NCBI GenBank assembly: GCA_965198895.1
Contig: OZ240676.1
Location: 1,240,001 to 1,304,000 of the forward strand
Direction: 5' to 3'
DNA from: LMUY01 sp965198895
GTDB lineage: Bacteria; Pseudomonadota; Alphaproteobacteria; Acetobacterales; Acetobacteraceae
DNA length: 64,000 nt
The position numbers and the translations under genes were made by a program. Every line of letters begins with the position of its first letter. Within the stretch, counting starts at the first letter, position 1. The notes beneath the pieces were generated by a model. It made no database searches. It was not told the origin of the DNA and saw only the letters and a program-made list of their open reading frames with translations. Below are positions 16,642 to 26,634 of this stretch, one piece after another.

Positions 16642-19050
16642 TCAATGCGGCAGCGAGGTCAACGCAGCGGTTGCGGGCGGGGAGACCGGCTCCGGCGGCT
16701 CCTCCCAGTGGATCGGCTCTGGCTTGCGCGACAGGGCGCGGGCAATCACGTCGTCCACGTGCGCGACGGGGAAGATCTTCAGCCCCTTTTTCACGTTGTC
16801 CGGGATATCGGCCAAGTCCTTCTCGTTATCCTTCGGGATGAACACCGTGGTGATCCCGGAGCGCAGCGCCGCCAGCATCTTCTCCTTCAACCCGCCGATC
16901 GGCAGAATTCGGCCTCTGAGCGTGATCTCTCCCGTCATGGCGATGTCACGCCGGATCGGAATACCCGTCATGACACTGACAAGGCTGGTCGCCATCGCAA
17001 CGCCGGCCGACGGGCCGTCTTTGGGCGTGGCGCCTTCCGGCACATGGACGTGGATGTCCCGCTTCTCGAATAGCGTCGGTTTGATGCCGAACTGGGGAGC
17101 GCGGCTGCGGACATAGCTCAGCGCCGCAGACACACTCTCCTGCATGACGTCACCTAGCTTGCCGGTGTATTTCAGGTTGCCCTTACCCGGTAGCAGCACG
17201 CTCTCGATGGTCAGGATCTCGCCACCCACTTCGGTCCAGGCCAGCCCGGTCACCACACCGACCATGTCCTCGTCCTCGGTTTCGCCGTAGCGGAACACCC
17301 GCACACCGGCGAACTTGTCGAGGTTCTTGCGGGTGAAGCTGACCTTCTTGGCCTTCTTGGTGACGATCTCCATCACCGCCTTGCGGGCGAGCTTGGCGAT
17401 CTCCCGCTCCAGCGAGCGCACTCCCGCCTCCCGCGTGTAATAGCGGATCAGGTCGTGCAGCGCCTCGTCGGTGATCGCCCACTCTTCCGGCTTCAGCCCG
17501 TTGGCCTCGCCCTGCTTGGCGACCAGATGCCGCTTGGCGATCTCCACCTTCTCGTCCTCGGTGTAGCCGGGGATGCGGATGATCTCCATGCGGTCCAGCA
17601 GCGGCTGGGGCATGCGCAGGCTGTTAGCCGTGGTGATGAACATCACGTCCGACAGGTCGTAATCCACCTCGAGGTAGTGGTCGGCGAAGGTCGCGTTCTG
17701 CTCCGGATCCAGCACCTCCAGCAACGCGCTGGACGGGTCACCCCGCCAGTCCGCCCCCAGCTTGTCAATCTCGTCCAACAAGAACAACGGGTTGGAGCTC
17801 TTGGCCTTCTTCATACCCTGGATGACCTTGCCAGGCATCGAGCCGATATAGGTCCGCCGGTGGCCGCGCACCTCCGCCTCGTCCCGCACGCCGCCGAGCG
17901 ACATGCGAACGAAGTTACGGCCCGTGGCCTTGGCGATCGACTTCCCGAGCGACGTCTTGCCGACACCGGGAGGCCCGACGAGGCACAGGATGGGCCCACG
18001 GATCTTCGACGAGCGGCCCTGGACGGCGAGATACTCAAGGATCCGCTCCTTGACCTTGTCCAGACCATAATGGTCGTCGTCCAGCACCTTTTTGGCGATT
18101 TCGACGTCGTTGCGAGACTTCGAGCGCTTCTTCCAGGGGATGGACAGCATCCAATCTAGGTAGTTGCGCACCACCGTGGCCTCGGCCGACATCGGGCTCA
18201 TGGTGCGGAGCTTCTTCAGCTCGCCCATCGCCTTGTCGCGCGCTTCCTTGGTGAAGCGGGTCTTCTTGATGCGGTCCTCGAGCTCGGCGGTCTCGTCCTT
18301 ACCGTCTTCGCCCTCGCCCAGCTCCTTCTGGATCGCCTTCAGCTGCTCGTTCAGGTAGTACTCGCGCTGTGTCTTCTCCATCTGCCGCTTGACGCGATTG
18401 CGGATGCGCTTCTCCACCTGCAGCACGCCGATCTCGGACTCCATGTGTCCGAACACCCGCTCGAGCCGCTCGCCGACTGGCGCCGTTTCCAGCAATTCCT
18501 GCTTCTCGGCGATCTTGAGGTTCAAATGACTGGCGATGGTGTCGGCGAGCTTGGTCGGCTCGTCGATCCCGTTCAGCGAGACCAGCACCTCGGGCGCGAT
18601 CTTCTTGTTAAGTTTGATGTACTGCTCGAACTGGCTGATCACCGTGCGGCCGAGCGCTTCCAGCTCCGCCTTGTCCGAATCCTGGTCCGGCATCGGCTCG
18701 GTCAGAGCCTCGAAGAAGTTCTCCGTCTCGGTGAAGCTGGTGATCTTGGCCCGGCGGCCACCCTCGACCAGCACCTTCACCGTGCCGTCCGGCAGCTTCA
18801 GCAACTGCAGGATCGTGGAAACGGTGCCGATGCGGAAGATGTCGTCGGCGGACGGCTCGTCCTGTGCGGCGTTCTTCTGGGCGACGAGCAGGATCTGCTT
18901 GTCTTCCTTCATTACGGCCTCGAGCGCGCGGACCGATTTCTCGCGGCCAACGAACAACGGAACGATCATGTGCGGGAACACGACGATGTCGCGCAGCGGT
19001 AGCACCGCAAGCGCCTCACCCTGCCGTCGCGTCTTTTCGGATTCAGGCAT
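16642..19050 (-). CDS. lon: ATP-dependent Lon protease
   Basis: An 802-residue cytosolic AAA+ serine protease that degrades misfolded and regulatory proteins. The order is a Lon N-domain (LPLRDIVVFPHMIVPLFVGR), a coiled coil, the AAA+ module (Walker A GPPGVGKTS, Walker B FLLDEIDK) and the protease domain. The catalytic Ser is in KDGPSAGVAM and the Lys in GGLKEKMLAA. The ATG is at 19050 with GGAGGT upstream. It is the last gene of the tig-clpP-clpX-lon order. The 167-bp upstream gap contains no recognised heat-shock promoter. Confidence 0.98.
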   Translation of the reverse strand: MPESEKTRRQGEALAVLPLRDIVVFPHMIVPLFVGREKSVRALEAVMKEDKQILLVAQKNAAQDEPSADDIFRIGTVSTILQLLKLPDGTVKVLVEGGRRAKITSFTETENFFEALTEPMPDQDSDKAELEALGRTVISQFEQYIKLNKKIAPEVLVSLNGIDEPTKLADTIASHLNLKIAEKQELLETAPVGERLERVFGHMESEIGVLQVEKRIRNRVKRQMEKTQREYYLNEQLKAIQKELGEGEDGKDETAELEDRIKKTRFTKEARDKAMGELKKLRTMSPMSAEATVVRNYLDWMLSIPWKKRSKSRNDVEIAKKVLDDDHYGLDKVKERILEYLAVQGRSSKIRGPILCLVGPPGVGKTSLGKSIAKATGRNFVRMSLGGVRDEAEVRGHRRTYIGSMPGKVIQGMKKAKSSNPLFLLDEIDKLGADWRGDPSSALLEVLDPEQNATFADHYLEVDYDLSDVMFITTANSLRMPQPLLDRMEIIRIPGYTEDEKVEIAKRHLVAKQGEANGLKPEEWAITDEALHDLIRYYTREAGVRSLEREIAKLARKAVMEIVTKKAKKVSFTRKNLDKFAGVRVFRYGETEDEDMVGVVTGLAWTEVGGEILTIESVLLPGKGNLKYTGKLGDVMQESVSAALSYVRSRAPQFGIKPTLFEKRDIHVHVPEGATPKDGPSAGVAMATSLVSVMTGIPIRRDIAMTGEITLRGRILPIGGLKEKMLAALRSGITTVFIPKDNEKDLADIPDNVKKGLKIFPVAHVDDVIARALSRKPEPIHWEEPPEPVSPPATAALTSLPH

Positions 19051-19217
19051 AGAGACCTCCTATTGGACAGTCAGGGGCAAGGCGCCCAGAATGGCACGCC
19101 GCATCCCTACAAAGGGTAAAAACCCATCCACAGTTCGATATCGGAAATCGGACGGGCCGCGCCAAGAACTTGAAAACGGCCCGTCATGATCAGAAAGACG
19201 TCGCGATACAGAAAGCC

Positions 19218-20468
19218 TTAGGCGCCCTCGGCGCGCTCCTTGCCGTAGGTGAACAAGGGGTTCGCACGCCCTTCCGCAACCTCGCGGTTCACCACCACCT
19301 CCTCAACGCCGTCCAATCCGGGCAGGTCGAACATGGTGGATAGCAAAATCGCCTCCATGATCGAGCGCAAACCGCGCGCACCGGTCTTGCGGGCGATGGC
19401 GCGGGTCGACACCGACCGTAGCGCGTCCTCCGTGAAGGACAGCTTAACGCCCTCCATTTCGAACAACCGACCATATTGCTTGACGAGCGCGTTCTTCGGC
19501 TTGGTGAGGATCTCGACCAGAGCGCCCTCGTCCAGATCCTCCAGTGTCGCCACGACGGGCAAGCGGCCGATGAACTCGGGAATCAGCCCGAAGCGCAACA
19601 GGTCTTCAGGCTCTACCTCGCGCAGGATGGCCCCGGTACGGCGCTCGTCCGGCGAGCGAACGTCGGCGCCATAGCCGATTCCACTGCCCTTGCCGCGGGC
19701 GCCAATGATCTTCTCCAGCCCGGCGAACGCACCGCCGCAGATAAACAGGATGTTCGTCGTGTCCACCTGCAGGAACTCCTGCTGGGGATGCTTCCGGCCC
19801 CCCTGGGGTGGGACGGAGGCAACCGTGCCCTCCATGATCTTCAGCAACGCCTGTTGCACGCCCTCGCCCGACACGTCCCGCGTGATCGACGGGTTGTCGG
19901 ATTTGCGGCTGATCTTGTCGACCTCGTCGATATAGACGATGCCGCGCTGCGCCCGCTCCACGTTGTAGTCGGCCGACTGCAGCAGCTTGAGGATGATGTT
20001 CTCCACATCCTCGCCGACATAGCCCGCCTCGGTGAGCGTGGTCGCGTCGGCCATCGTGAACGGCACGTCCAGGATGCGGGCCAAGGTCTGCGCCAACAGC
20101 GTCTTGCCCGAGCCAGTCGGGCCCACCAGCAGGATGTTGGATTTGGCGATCTCGATATCGTTGTTCTTAGCCCCGTGGGCCAACCGCTTGTAATGGTTGT
20201 GCACGGCGACCGAGAGAACCTTCTTCGCGTGGGCCTGGCCGATGACGTAGTCGTCCAGGACCTTGCAGATCTCCTTCGGCGTCGGAACGCCGTCGCGCGA
20301 CTTCACGAGGTGCGTCTTGTGCTCCTCGCGGATAATATCCATGCACAGTTCCACGCATTCGTCGCAGATGAACACCGTCGGCCCGGCAATCAGCTTGCGG
20401 ACCTCGTGCTGCGACTTGCCGCAAAACGAGCAGTACAGGGTGTTCTTGGAATCGGGGCTCTTACTCAT
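19218..20468 (-). CDS. clpX: ATP-dependent Clp protease ATP-binding subunit ClpX
   Basis: A 416-residue AAA+ unfoldase that feeds substrates to ClpP. The N-terminal zinc-binding domain has CSFC and CDEC Cys pairs. Walker A is GPTGSGKT and Walker B is VYIDEVDKI. GRLPVVATLEDL carries sensor/Arg-finger residues. The ATG at 20468 has a strong GGGGAGGAG Shine-Dalgarno; a GTG two codons upstream overlaps it and is rejected. A 117-bp gap separates it from clpP. Confidence 0.98.
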   Translation of the reverse strand: MSKSPDSKNTLYCSFCGKSQHEVRKLIAGPTVFICDECVELCMDIIREEHKTHLVKSRDGVPTPKEICKVLDDYVIGQAHAKKVLSVAVHNHYKRLAHGAKNNDIEIAKSNILLVGPTGSGKTLLAQTLARILDVPFTMADATTLTEAGYVGEDVENIILKLLQSADYNVERAQRGIVYIDEVDKISRKSDNPSITRDVSGEGVQQALLKIMEGTVASVPPQGGRKHPQQEFLQVDTTNILFICGGAFAGLEKIIGARGKGSGIGYGADVRSPDERRTGAILREVEPEDLLRFGLIPEFIGRLPVVATLEDLDEGALVEILTKPKNALVKQYGRLFEMEGVKLSFTEDALRSVSTRAIARKTGARGLRSIMEAILLSTMFDLPGLDGVEEVVVNREVAEGRANPLFTYGKERAEGA

Positions 20469-20585
20469 GAACACTCCTCCCCCGGAACGGGCCGGGGTAT
20501 CTCCAGAAGTCTAGACCCCGCTCAGGCCGAGAAACAAGCGGGGGGCTCGCTGCAACCACCGAGCCACTTCTGGCAAGAATTATGC

Positions 20586-21224
20586 CTAGCTCTTGGACGG
20601 ATCGGCCACGGGCGGCCGGTTCTCCACGACGGTGTCCACCAACCCGAAATCGCGCGCTTCCTCGGCGGACATGAAGCTGTCCCGCTCCAGCTTGCGCTCG
20701 ATCACTTCGAGGGCTTTGCCGGTATGCTTGACGTAGATTTCGTTCAGACGATGGCGGAGCGCCAGGATCTCACGCGCCTGGATCTCGATATCCGCCGCCT
20801 GGCCCTGCGCCCCGCCCGAGGGCTGGTGCACCATGATGCGGGCATTCGGCAGCGCAAACCGCTTCTCCTTGGCGCCGGCGCATAGCAGCAAGCTGCCCAT
20901 CGAGGCGGCCTGGCCGATGCAAACGGTGCTGATCGGGCTACGCACGTACTGCATCGTATCGTAGATCGCGAGACCGGCCGAGACGACGCCACCCGGGCTG
21001 TTGATGTAGAACGAGATATCCTTGCCAGGATTCTCGCTCTCCAGGAACAGGAGCTGGGCGCAGCACAACGCGCTCATCTCGTCATAGACCGGGCCGGTCA
21101 GGAAGATGATGCGCTCCTTGAGCAGGCGGGAATAGATATCGTACGCCCGCTCTCCCCGTGCAGACTGCTCGACCACCATGGGCACGAGCGAACTGTAGGT
21201 CTCAACGGGATGGCGGTCCCTCAT
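20586..21224 (-). CDS. clpP: ATP-dependent Clp protease proteolytic subunit
   Basis: A 212-residue serine peptidase that forms the ClpP tetradecamer. The triad is Ser108 (GQAASMGSLLL), His133 (MVHQPSGG) and Asp182 (ERDSFMSAEEA); the spacing equals that of E. coli ClpP. A short propeptide is likely at the N-terminus. It partners the ClpX encoded next door. Confidence 0.98.
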   Translation of the reverse strand: MRDRHPVETYSSLVPMVVEQSARGERAYDIYSRLLKERIIFLTGPVYDEMSALCCAQLLFLESENPGKDISFYINSPGGVVSAGLAIYDTMQYVRSPISTVCIGQAASMGSLLLCAGAKEKRFALPNARIMVHQPSGGAQGQAADIEIQAREILALRHRLNEIYVKHTGKALEVIERKLERDSFMSAEEARDFGLVDTVVENRPPVADPSKS

Positions 21225-21290
21225 GAACTAGCTTCCTCAAACGGGCTGAACGGGCACCGGGATCTCATGGCGCCGCGAGTGTAAATAGAG

Positions 21291-21315
21291 TGTCACTGGT
21301 CGGATTCCAGTGACA
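21291..21315 (-). terminator. Hairpin downstream of tig
   Basis: A perfect 9-bp stem (TGTCACTGG/CCAGTGACA) with a 7-nt loop, starting 8 bp after the tig stop. It is followed on the minus strand by CTCTATTTAC, a weak U-rich tract. Confidence 0.6.
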
Positions 21316-21322
21316 GCCTTAT

Positions 21323-22705
21323 TCAAGCGGCCGGCGCAGGCTCTGTGGCCGGCTCTGCAGGCGCGTCCGGCGCGTCCTCCGGCTCGGCGGCCAGTTCCTC
21401 CGGAGTGACCATCCGCTCATCGATCGTGGCCTGATCGAGGATGTAATCCACCACCTTGTCCTCGTAGATCGGCCCGCGCAGCGACTCGGCGGCCTGCGGG
21501 GTCTTGCGGAAGAACTCCATCACCTGGGCCTCCTGGCCGCCGTAGCGCGCAGCCTCGGCCCGCATCGCCCGGGTCATCTCCTCAGCCGTCACCTGCACGC
21601 CCTGCGCCCGCCCGATCTCGGCCAGCAGCAGTCCCAGGCGAACCCGGCGTTCGGCGATCGCGCGGTATTCGGACTTGAGCGTGTCCTCGTCCTTGCCCTT
21701 GTCCTCGTCGTCCAACCGTCCGGCCGTCCGGTCCGCCTCGATGCGCGTCCATATCTGGGCGAATTCGCTCTCCACCATGGACGGCGGGACCGGGAAGGCC
21801 GCTTCCTTAGACAGCCGGTCGAGCAGGTCCCGCTTGATCCGCATCCGGCTCATGCCGTCGAACTCGCGTTGCATCTGGCGAGAGATGGCGCTGCGCAGGT
21901 CTTCCAGCGTGTCAAATCCGATCTTTTCCGCCAACGTCTCGTCAATCGGCGGAACAGATGCCGTCTTGAGAGACTTTACGACGATTTCGAACTGCGCCGC
22001 CTTGCCTGCCAAGTCCCGCGTGCCATAATCTTCCGGAAACGTAACGTCTATGGTCCGGGTCTCACCCGGGGTAAGGCCCTCGAGTTGCTCGGTGAAGCCG
22101 GGAATAAAGTTCGGCCCGGCGACTTCGATGTCCACGTCGGTGCCAGCACCGCCGGGGAATGGCGTACCATCGACGCGGCCGGTGTAATCCACCGTAAGCG
22201 TTTCGCCCTTGGCAGCCGGGCGGGGCTCGGCCACCGGCTCCAGCACGCGCTGGCGCGCCGCAATGTCGGCGAGCGCCTTATCGATCGACTCGGCAGACGG
22301 CTCGGCCTTGAGCCGGGTCAGCGACAGGGCTGCAAAATCCGGCGGCATGATGTCCGGCAGCAATTCCACCTCGACACTGAACTCCAGGTCCGTCGGAGCA
22401 TCCGCCGGCTCCGGCATCGTCTTCACGTCGACCTTCGGCTGAGTCGCGGCCCGCAGCCCGCGGTCGGACAGCACCTGTTGCGTCGCCTCGTTGACGCTGT
22501 CTTCCAGCACTTCGGCCATCACCGCCGTACCGTAGCGCTGGCGAATGACGCGATCCGGAACCTTGCCGGGGCGGAATCCCGGCAACTTCAACTGGCGCCC
22601 GATCTCGCCAAGTTTCGCGGACCGGCGGTCCTCGATGGTGGCGGAGGGGACAACGACGGTGAAGCCGCGCTTCAGCCCTTCGGAGAGGGTCTCGGTAACC
22701 TGCAT
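21323..22705 (-). CDS. tig: Trigger factor (ribosome-associated chaperone)
   Basis: A 460-residue chaperone that binds at the ribosome exit tunnel. The N-terminal ribosome-binding domain contains the loop signature LPGFRPGKVPDRVIRQRYG. The FKBP-type prolyl isomerase domain (about residues 160-245) contains TVDYTGRVDGTPFPGG. The C-terminal part is the helical chaperone domain. A long Ala/Pro/Glu-rich tail ends the protein. It is the first gene of the proteostasis block. Confidence 0.97.
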   Translation of the reverse strand: MQVTETLSEGLKRGFTVVVPSATIEDRRSAKLGEIGRQLKLPGFRPGKVPDRVIRQRYGTAVMAEVLEDSVNEATQQVLSDRGLRAATQPKVDVKTMPEPADAPTDLEFSVEVELLPDIMPPDFAALSLTRLKAEPSAESIDKALADIAARQRVLEPVAEPRPAAKGETLTVDYTGRVDGTPFPGGAGTDVDIEVAGPNFIPGFTEQLEGLTPGETRTIDVTFPEDYGTRDLAGKAAQFEIVVKSLKTASVPPIDETLAEKIGFDTLEDLRSAISRQMQREFDGMSRMRIKRDLLDRLSKEAAFPVPPSMVESEFAQIWTRIEADRTAGRLDDEDKGKDEDTLKSEYRAIAERRVRLGLLLAEIGRAQGVQVTAEEMTRAMRAEAARYGGQEAQVMEFFRKTPQAAESLRGPIYEDKVVDYILDQATIDERMVTPEELAAEPEDAPDAPAEPATEPAPAA

Positions 22706-22774
22706 GGGGGTGGAACTTCCTCGGTATCCAGTAGGGCGTCAGAGCCAGGCGATGAGCCACGGTCGGACGGCGGA

Positions 22775-22856
<82 letters not shown>

Positions 22857-22949
22857 CAGCCGCGCGGCCATGAACGCGGCGTGTTACCCCACCCACCCCG
22901 CCGCCACAAGCAGCTCGATTCGCCGTTTCAGTAGGGGACCCGACACCGG

Positions 22950-23708
22950 ATGGCCGCCCACCCGCCCGAGTACGGGATCGCCGCCGTGGCGCGGACGGCT
23001 GCATTGGTGGCGGCGATGATGCGGCTAGGCCCCTCCCCTCTCACCCGATTGGCCGCCGAAGCGAACTGCACTGCGGCCAATGCCTTCCGGATCTTGCACA
23101 CGTTGAACGCGCTCGGACTCGCCGCGCAGGATGGCAGACGCGGCCCATGGCAGCTGGGCGTTGGCTGGCTGGCGGTGTCCCGGGCGGCGGAACAGCAGGA
23201 TGCAATCCCGCTCGCCTCCCGCCCTGTGCTGGCCGAGTTTTCGGAGCGGATCGGCGAGGCGGTCAGCCTTGCGATGCGTGATGGGGAGCAGTGCGTTATC
23301 GCCGCAGCCTACCCGGCGGATCTGGCGAGCCGCCCATTTTGCACGATGGGGGAACGCTGGCCACTACACGCCGGGCCGGGCCGGCTGCTGCTCGCCTACG
23401 CCCCGGCGGTGGTGCAACGCGGCGTGCTCGCCAGCCGCCTCGGCCGGCTTGGTCCCGCCACCCGGACCGACGCTCCCTGGGTGAATGCCGACCTTCCCCG
23501 GATTCGAGATCGCAATTGGCTGATCACCATCAATGAAATCGACGCTGACGCCGTCACGGTCAGTACAGCCGTTCGAGGCCGCGATGGAGCGGTCATCGCG
23601 GCGCTCAGCATCGTGTCATCTGCGGTGCGGTTGGGGCCGCTCCGGCCACACGGCATGGTCACCCAGCTCATCGAGGCCGCGGCGGAGCTCGGCCGGGTGC
23701 TCGGGTAG
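22950..23708 (+). CDS. IclR-family transcriptional regulator
   Basis: A 252-residue regulator. The N-terminal winged helix (about residues 10-75) contains LTRLAAEANCTAANAFRILHTL. The C-terminal IclR effector domain includes PLHAGPGRLLLAYAP and VSTAVRGRDGAVIAALSIV. It is convergent with dnaN, 10 bp apart, and has no adjacent catabolic operon, so its target is unknown. Confidence 0.9.
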   Translation: MAAHPPEYGIAAVARTAALVAAMMRLGPSPLTRLAAEANCTAANAFRILHTLNALGLAAQDGRRGPWQLGVGWLAVSRAAEQQDAIPLASRPVLAEFSERIGEAVSLAMRDGEQCVIAAAYPADLASRPFCTMGERWPLHAGPGRLLLAYAPAVVQRGVLASRLGRLGPATRTDAPWVNADLPRIRDRNWLITINEIDADAVTVSTAVRGRDGAVIAALSIVSSAVRLGPLRPHGMVTQLIEAAAELGRVLG

Positions 23709-23718
23709 ATTTGTGCCG

Positions 23719-24843
23719 CTACACCCGCATTGGCATCAGCACGTACAGCGCGCTGCTATCGCCGGCATCTCGCACAACGGTCGGCGCCGCGCCGTCGCTG
23801 AACAGGAACTCCACTTCGCCGCCGATCTGGTCGGTGATGTCGTTCAAATAGCGCGCCTGGAAGCCGATCTCGAGCGGCCCGGCCTCATACTTCACGCGGT
23901 CGCCGTCCAGTTCCTCGCTGGCCGTGCCCTGTTCCGGGCTCGCCGCCGACAGCACCAGCAGGTCGCGGGCCAGCGACATCTTCACCGGGCGGGACCGCTC
24001 GTTGCTGATGGCCGCCACCCGGCTGACGGCTTCGGCGAAATCCTTCTTGCCGACGCGCAGGATCTTCTCGTTGTCGCGCGGGATCACCCGCTCGTACTCC
24101 GGGAACGTGCCATCGATCAGCTTGCTGGTGAGCTGCACGTTGCCAACGGTGAACTGGATGCGGGTGTCGGACAGCGCGCACTCCACATCGCCCTGCGCCT
24201 CGTCCAGCAGCTTGCGCAGTTCGGCCACGGTCTTGCGGGGCACGATCACGCCGGGCATCGAGCCGGCGCCCTCGGGCAGCGGCTCCTCGACGCGGGCCAG
24301 GCGGTGGCCGTCGGTGGCTACGGCGCGCAGCACGCGGCCGTCGTCGCCGTCGGCGGCGTGCAGGAAGATGCCGTTGAGGTAGTAGCGCGTCTCCTCCGTG
24401 CTGATGGCGAAGCGCGTGCGATCGATCAGCCCGCGCAGGGCCAGGGCGGACAGGTGGAAACGGTGCGGCAGCGCCCCGGCCGTCATCGACGGGAAGTCGT
24501 CGGTCGGCAGCGTCACCAGACTGGTGGAATACCGGCCGGCCCGCAACGCCAACTGGGCGTCGCCGCCCGGGAAATCCAGCTCCACCTCGGCCCCGTCCGG
24601 AAGCTTGCGGACGATTTCGTACAGGGTGATGGCGGGGGCGGTAGTGGCGCCGTCGCGGCTGGTGGCAGCCGGAACTTCCTCCACGACGGCGATTTCCATA
24701 TCGGTCGCGGTAAAGCTCAGCTTGCCGTCGCGCACCGCGATCAGCGCGTTGGCGAGGATCGGGATGGTGTTGCGCTTCTCAGCCACGCTTTGGATGTGGG
24801 CAAGCGCCTTGAAAAGAGTGGCGCGGTCGGCCTTGAGCTTCAT
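23719..24843 (-). CDS. dnaN: DNA polymerase III beta subunit (sliding clamp)
   Basis: A 374-residue three-domain clamp that tethers the replicative polymerase. MKLKADRATLFKALAHIQSV is the canonical N-terminus. The C-terminal ALYVLMPMRV matches the conserved end of the family. The ATG at 24843 has AGGA upstream. It lies 102 bp downstream of dnaA. recF, which often follows dnaN, is not here; a convergent IclR gene takes its place. Confidence 0.98.
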   Translation of the reverse strand: MKLKADRATLFKALAHIQSVAEKRNTIPILANALIAVRDGKLSFTATDMEIAVVEEVPAATSRDGATTAPAITLYEIVRKLPDGAEVELDFPGGDAQLALRAGRYSTSLVTLPTDDFPSMTAGALPHRFHLSALALRGLIDRTRFAISTEETRYYLNGIFLHAADGDDGRVLRAVATDGHRLARVEEPLPEGAGSMPGVIVPRKTVAELRKLLDEAQGDVECALSDTRIQFTVGNVQLTSKLIDGTFPEYERVIPRDNEKILRVGKKDFAEAVSRVAAISNERSRPVKMSLARDLLVLSAASPEQGTASEELDGDRVKYEAGPLEIGFQARYLNDITDQIGGEVEFLFSDGAAPTVVRDAGDSSALYVLMPMRV

Positions 24844-24945
24844 GGATAGGTCCTCCGCGCGGGCCAGACTCGGGCGCGAGTAGCAAGTCCTGCAGGATAG
24901 CAGGCGCGCACCGCCGCGCAAACGTGAACCTTTGCAGCTGCTGGG

Positions 24946-26388
24946 TTAGCTTTCCAGCATCCGTCGAAGCAGCTCCACGTCCTCGGCGAACCCGGCGTCC
25001 ACGCCCATGATCTCCTGCACGCGGCTGCAGGCGTGCATCACGGTGGTGTGGTCGCGGTTGCCGAATTTCTTCCCGATCTCCGGCAGCGAGCGGCTGGTCA
25101 GCTGCTTGGCCAGGTACATCGCCACCTGGCGCGGCCGGGCGACGTTGCGGGCGCGCCGGGCGCTGCTCATCTCCACCAGCTTGAGGTGGTAGTGCTCGGA
25201 GACCTTCTTCTGGATCTCCTCGATCGTCACCTTGCGGTCGTGCGCCTTCAGCACGTCGCGCAGCACGTCCTGGGTCGATTCCAGCGTCACAGCGCGGCCG
25301 AATAGGCTGGCATGAGCCAGCAGCCGGTTGAGCGCGCCTTCTAACTCACGGACGTTGGTGGTGATCTTGTGGGCGAGGAACTCCAACACCCGGCGGGGCA
25401 CGTCGACCCCGGCGCGGGCCGCCTTGGCGTCCAGGATCGAGACGCGGAGTTCGAAGGTGGTGGCATGGATGTCGGCCACCATCCCACAGCCCAGCCGGGT
25501 GCGCAGGCGCTGCTCCACATCCAGTTCCGACGGGCTCTTGTCGGAGGAGATGACGATCTGCTTGCCTTCGTCCACCAGCGCATTGAACGTGTGGAAGAAT
25601 TCTTCCTGCGTGCTGTCCTTGCCGATCAGGAACTGGACATCGTCCACCATCAGCACGTCGACGGAGCGCATGCTCTCCTTGAAGTCCATCGTGGACTTGT
25701 TCCGGAGCGCCGCGATGAAGCGATACATGAACTTCTCGGCCGACATGTAAATGACGGCCGGCGGGCGGGCGTTGTCACGCCGGGTCAGCTCGAGGCCGAC
25801 GGCGTGCATCAGGTGGGTCTTGCCCAAGCCGACGCCGCCATACAGGAACAGCGGGTTGAAGCCCTGGCTGGCCGGTTGCTCGGCCACGCGCCGGGCGCAG
25901 GCATAGGCAAATTCGTTCGGCTTACCGACGACGAACGCATCGAACGAGAACCGCGGGTCCAGGGCACCGGCGAGGTCGGCGAAGCGAGACTCGGCCCGGT
26001 CGTCGGCTCGGACGACCCGGGCTGGCTCGGAGGGCTCGGCCGACAGGCTCTCGGCCAGCGGAGGCGGCGCGGTACGGGCGGTGCCCACGCGCAGGTCGAC
26101 CCGTTGCACGGTGCCGTTCTCGGCCCGCCACAACACGTTCAGCTTGTCGCCGTAATGGCTGCGCACCCAATCGCGCAAGAAGCGGGTCGGCAGCTGGATG
26201 GTGAGCTCGTCGCCATCGAGGCCGACGAGGGTCATTTGGCGCAGCCAGGTCCGATACTCTACCTCACCGACGTCCGATTTCAGGCGGTCCCGAACCCGGG
26301 TCCACTGGGCAGCCAGATCAAGGCCAGGACCTGCATCGGTGACACCCTGCACGTCCTGCAGATTGGTCGGGCCGCCAAATGTGATCAT
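24946..26388 (-). CDS. dnaA: Chromosomal replication initiator DnaA
   Basis: A 480-residue AAA+ initiator. An N-terminal DnaA_N domain (WTRVRDRLKSDVGEVEYRTW) is followed by a variable linker. The AAA+ core has Walker A GGVGLGKTHLMHA and Walker B VLMVDDVQFLIG. The C-terminal DNA-binding domain carries the signature KFGNRDHTTVMHACSRV. The ATG at 26388 is preferred; an ATG 17 codons upstream is possible. Confidence 0.98.
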   Translation of the reverse strand: MITFGGPTNLQDVQGVTDAGPGLDLAAQWTRVRDRLKSDVGEVEYRTWLRQMTLVGLDGDELTIQLPTRFLRDWVRSHYGDKLNVLWRAENGTVQRVDLRVGTARTAPPPLAESLSAEPSEPARVVRADDRAESRFADLAGALDPRFSFDAFVVGKPNEFAYACARRVAEQPASQGFNPLFLYGGVGLGKTHLMHAVGLELTRRDNARPPAVIYMSAEKFMYRFIAALRNKSTMDFKESMRSVDVLMVDDVQFLIGKDSTQEEFFHTFNALVDEGKQIVISSDKSPSELDVEQRLRTRLGCGMVADIHATTFELRVSILDAKAARAGVDVPRRVLEFLAHKITTNVRELEGALNRLLAHASLFGRAVTLESTQDVLRDVLKAHDRKVTIEEIQKKVSEHYHLKLVEMSSARRARNVARPRQVAMYLAKQLTSRSLPEIGKKFGNRDHTTVMHACSRVQEIMGVDAGFAEDVELLRRMLES

Positions 26389-26544
26389 CCGCACCTGCCT
26401 CAACGTTTCCCGGCCCGCTGTTTTATTGCGGAGCAACAACGGCGCTCTGCAATGAAACGACAGGTCTTGTGTAAGTCAGCGCGGCTTCCGAAGCAATCCA
26501 AATCACTAAAAATCATGTAATGAGGAAGTATGGTTCAAATACAA

Positions 26545-26578
26545 AAGGCCGGGTGTCCCTTTAGGGTCACCCGGCCTT
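26545..26578 (-). terminator. Rho-independent terminator of rpsT
   Basis: An 11-bp perfect stem (AAGGCCGGGTG/CACCCGGCCTT) with a 12-nt loop that itself contains CCCT/AGGG. On the minus strand it is followed by TTTTGTATTTG. It lies 57 bp after the rpsT stop and is the best terminator in the window. Confidence 0.88.
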
Positions 26579-26634
26579 GACGTCGCTTAAGATTACGACT
26601 GGCGGGATCGTGCCAGCCGTTTAGTCAGTAGACT

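Noticed and set aside
19051..19217. DnaA-box-like CCATCCACA between lon and clpX
   Set aside because: A single imperfect match in a promoter gap is not evidence of an origin.
26440..26545. Chromosome origin next to dnaA
   Set aside because: AT-richer but without DnaA boxes; no cluster of matches in either strand.
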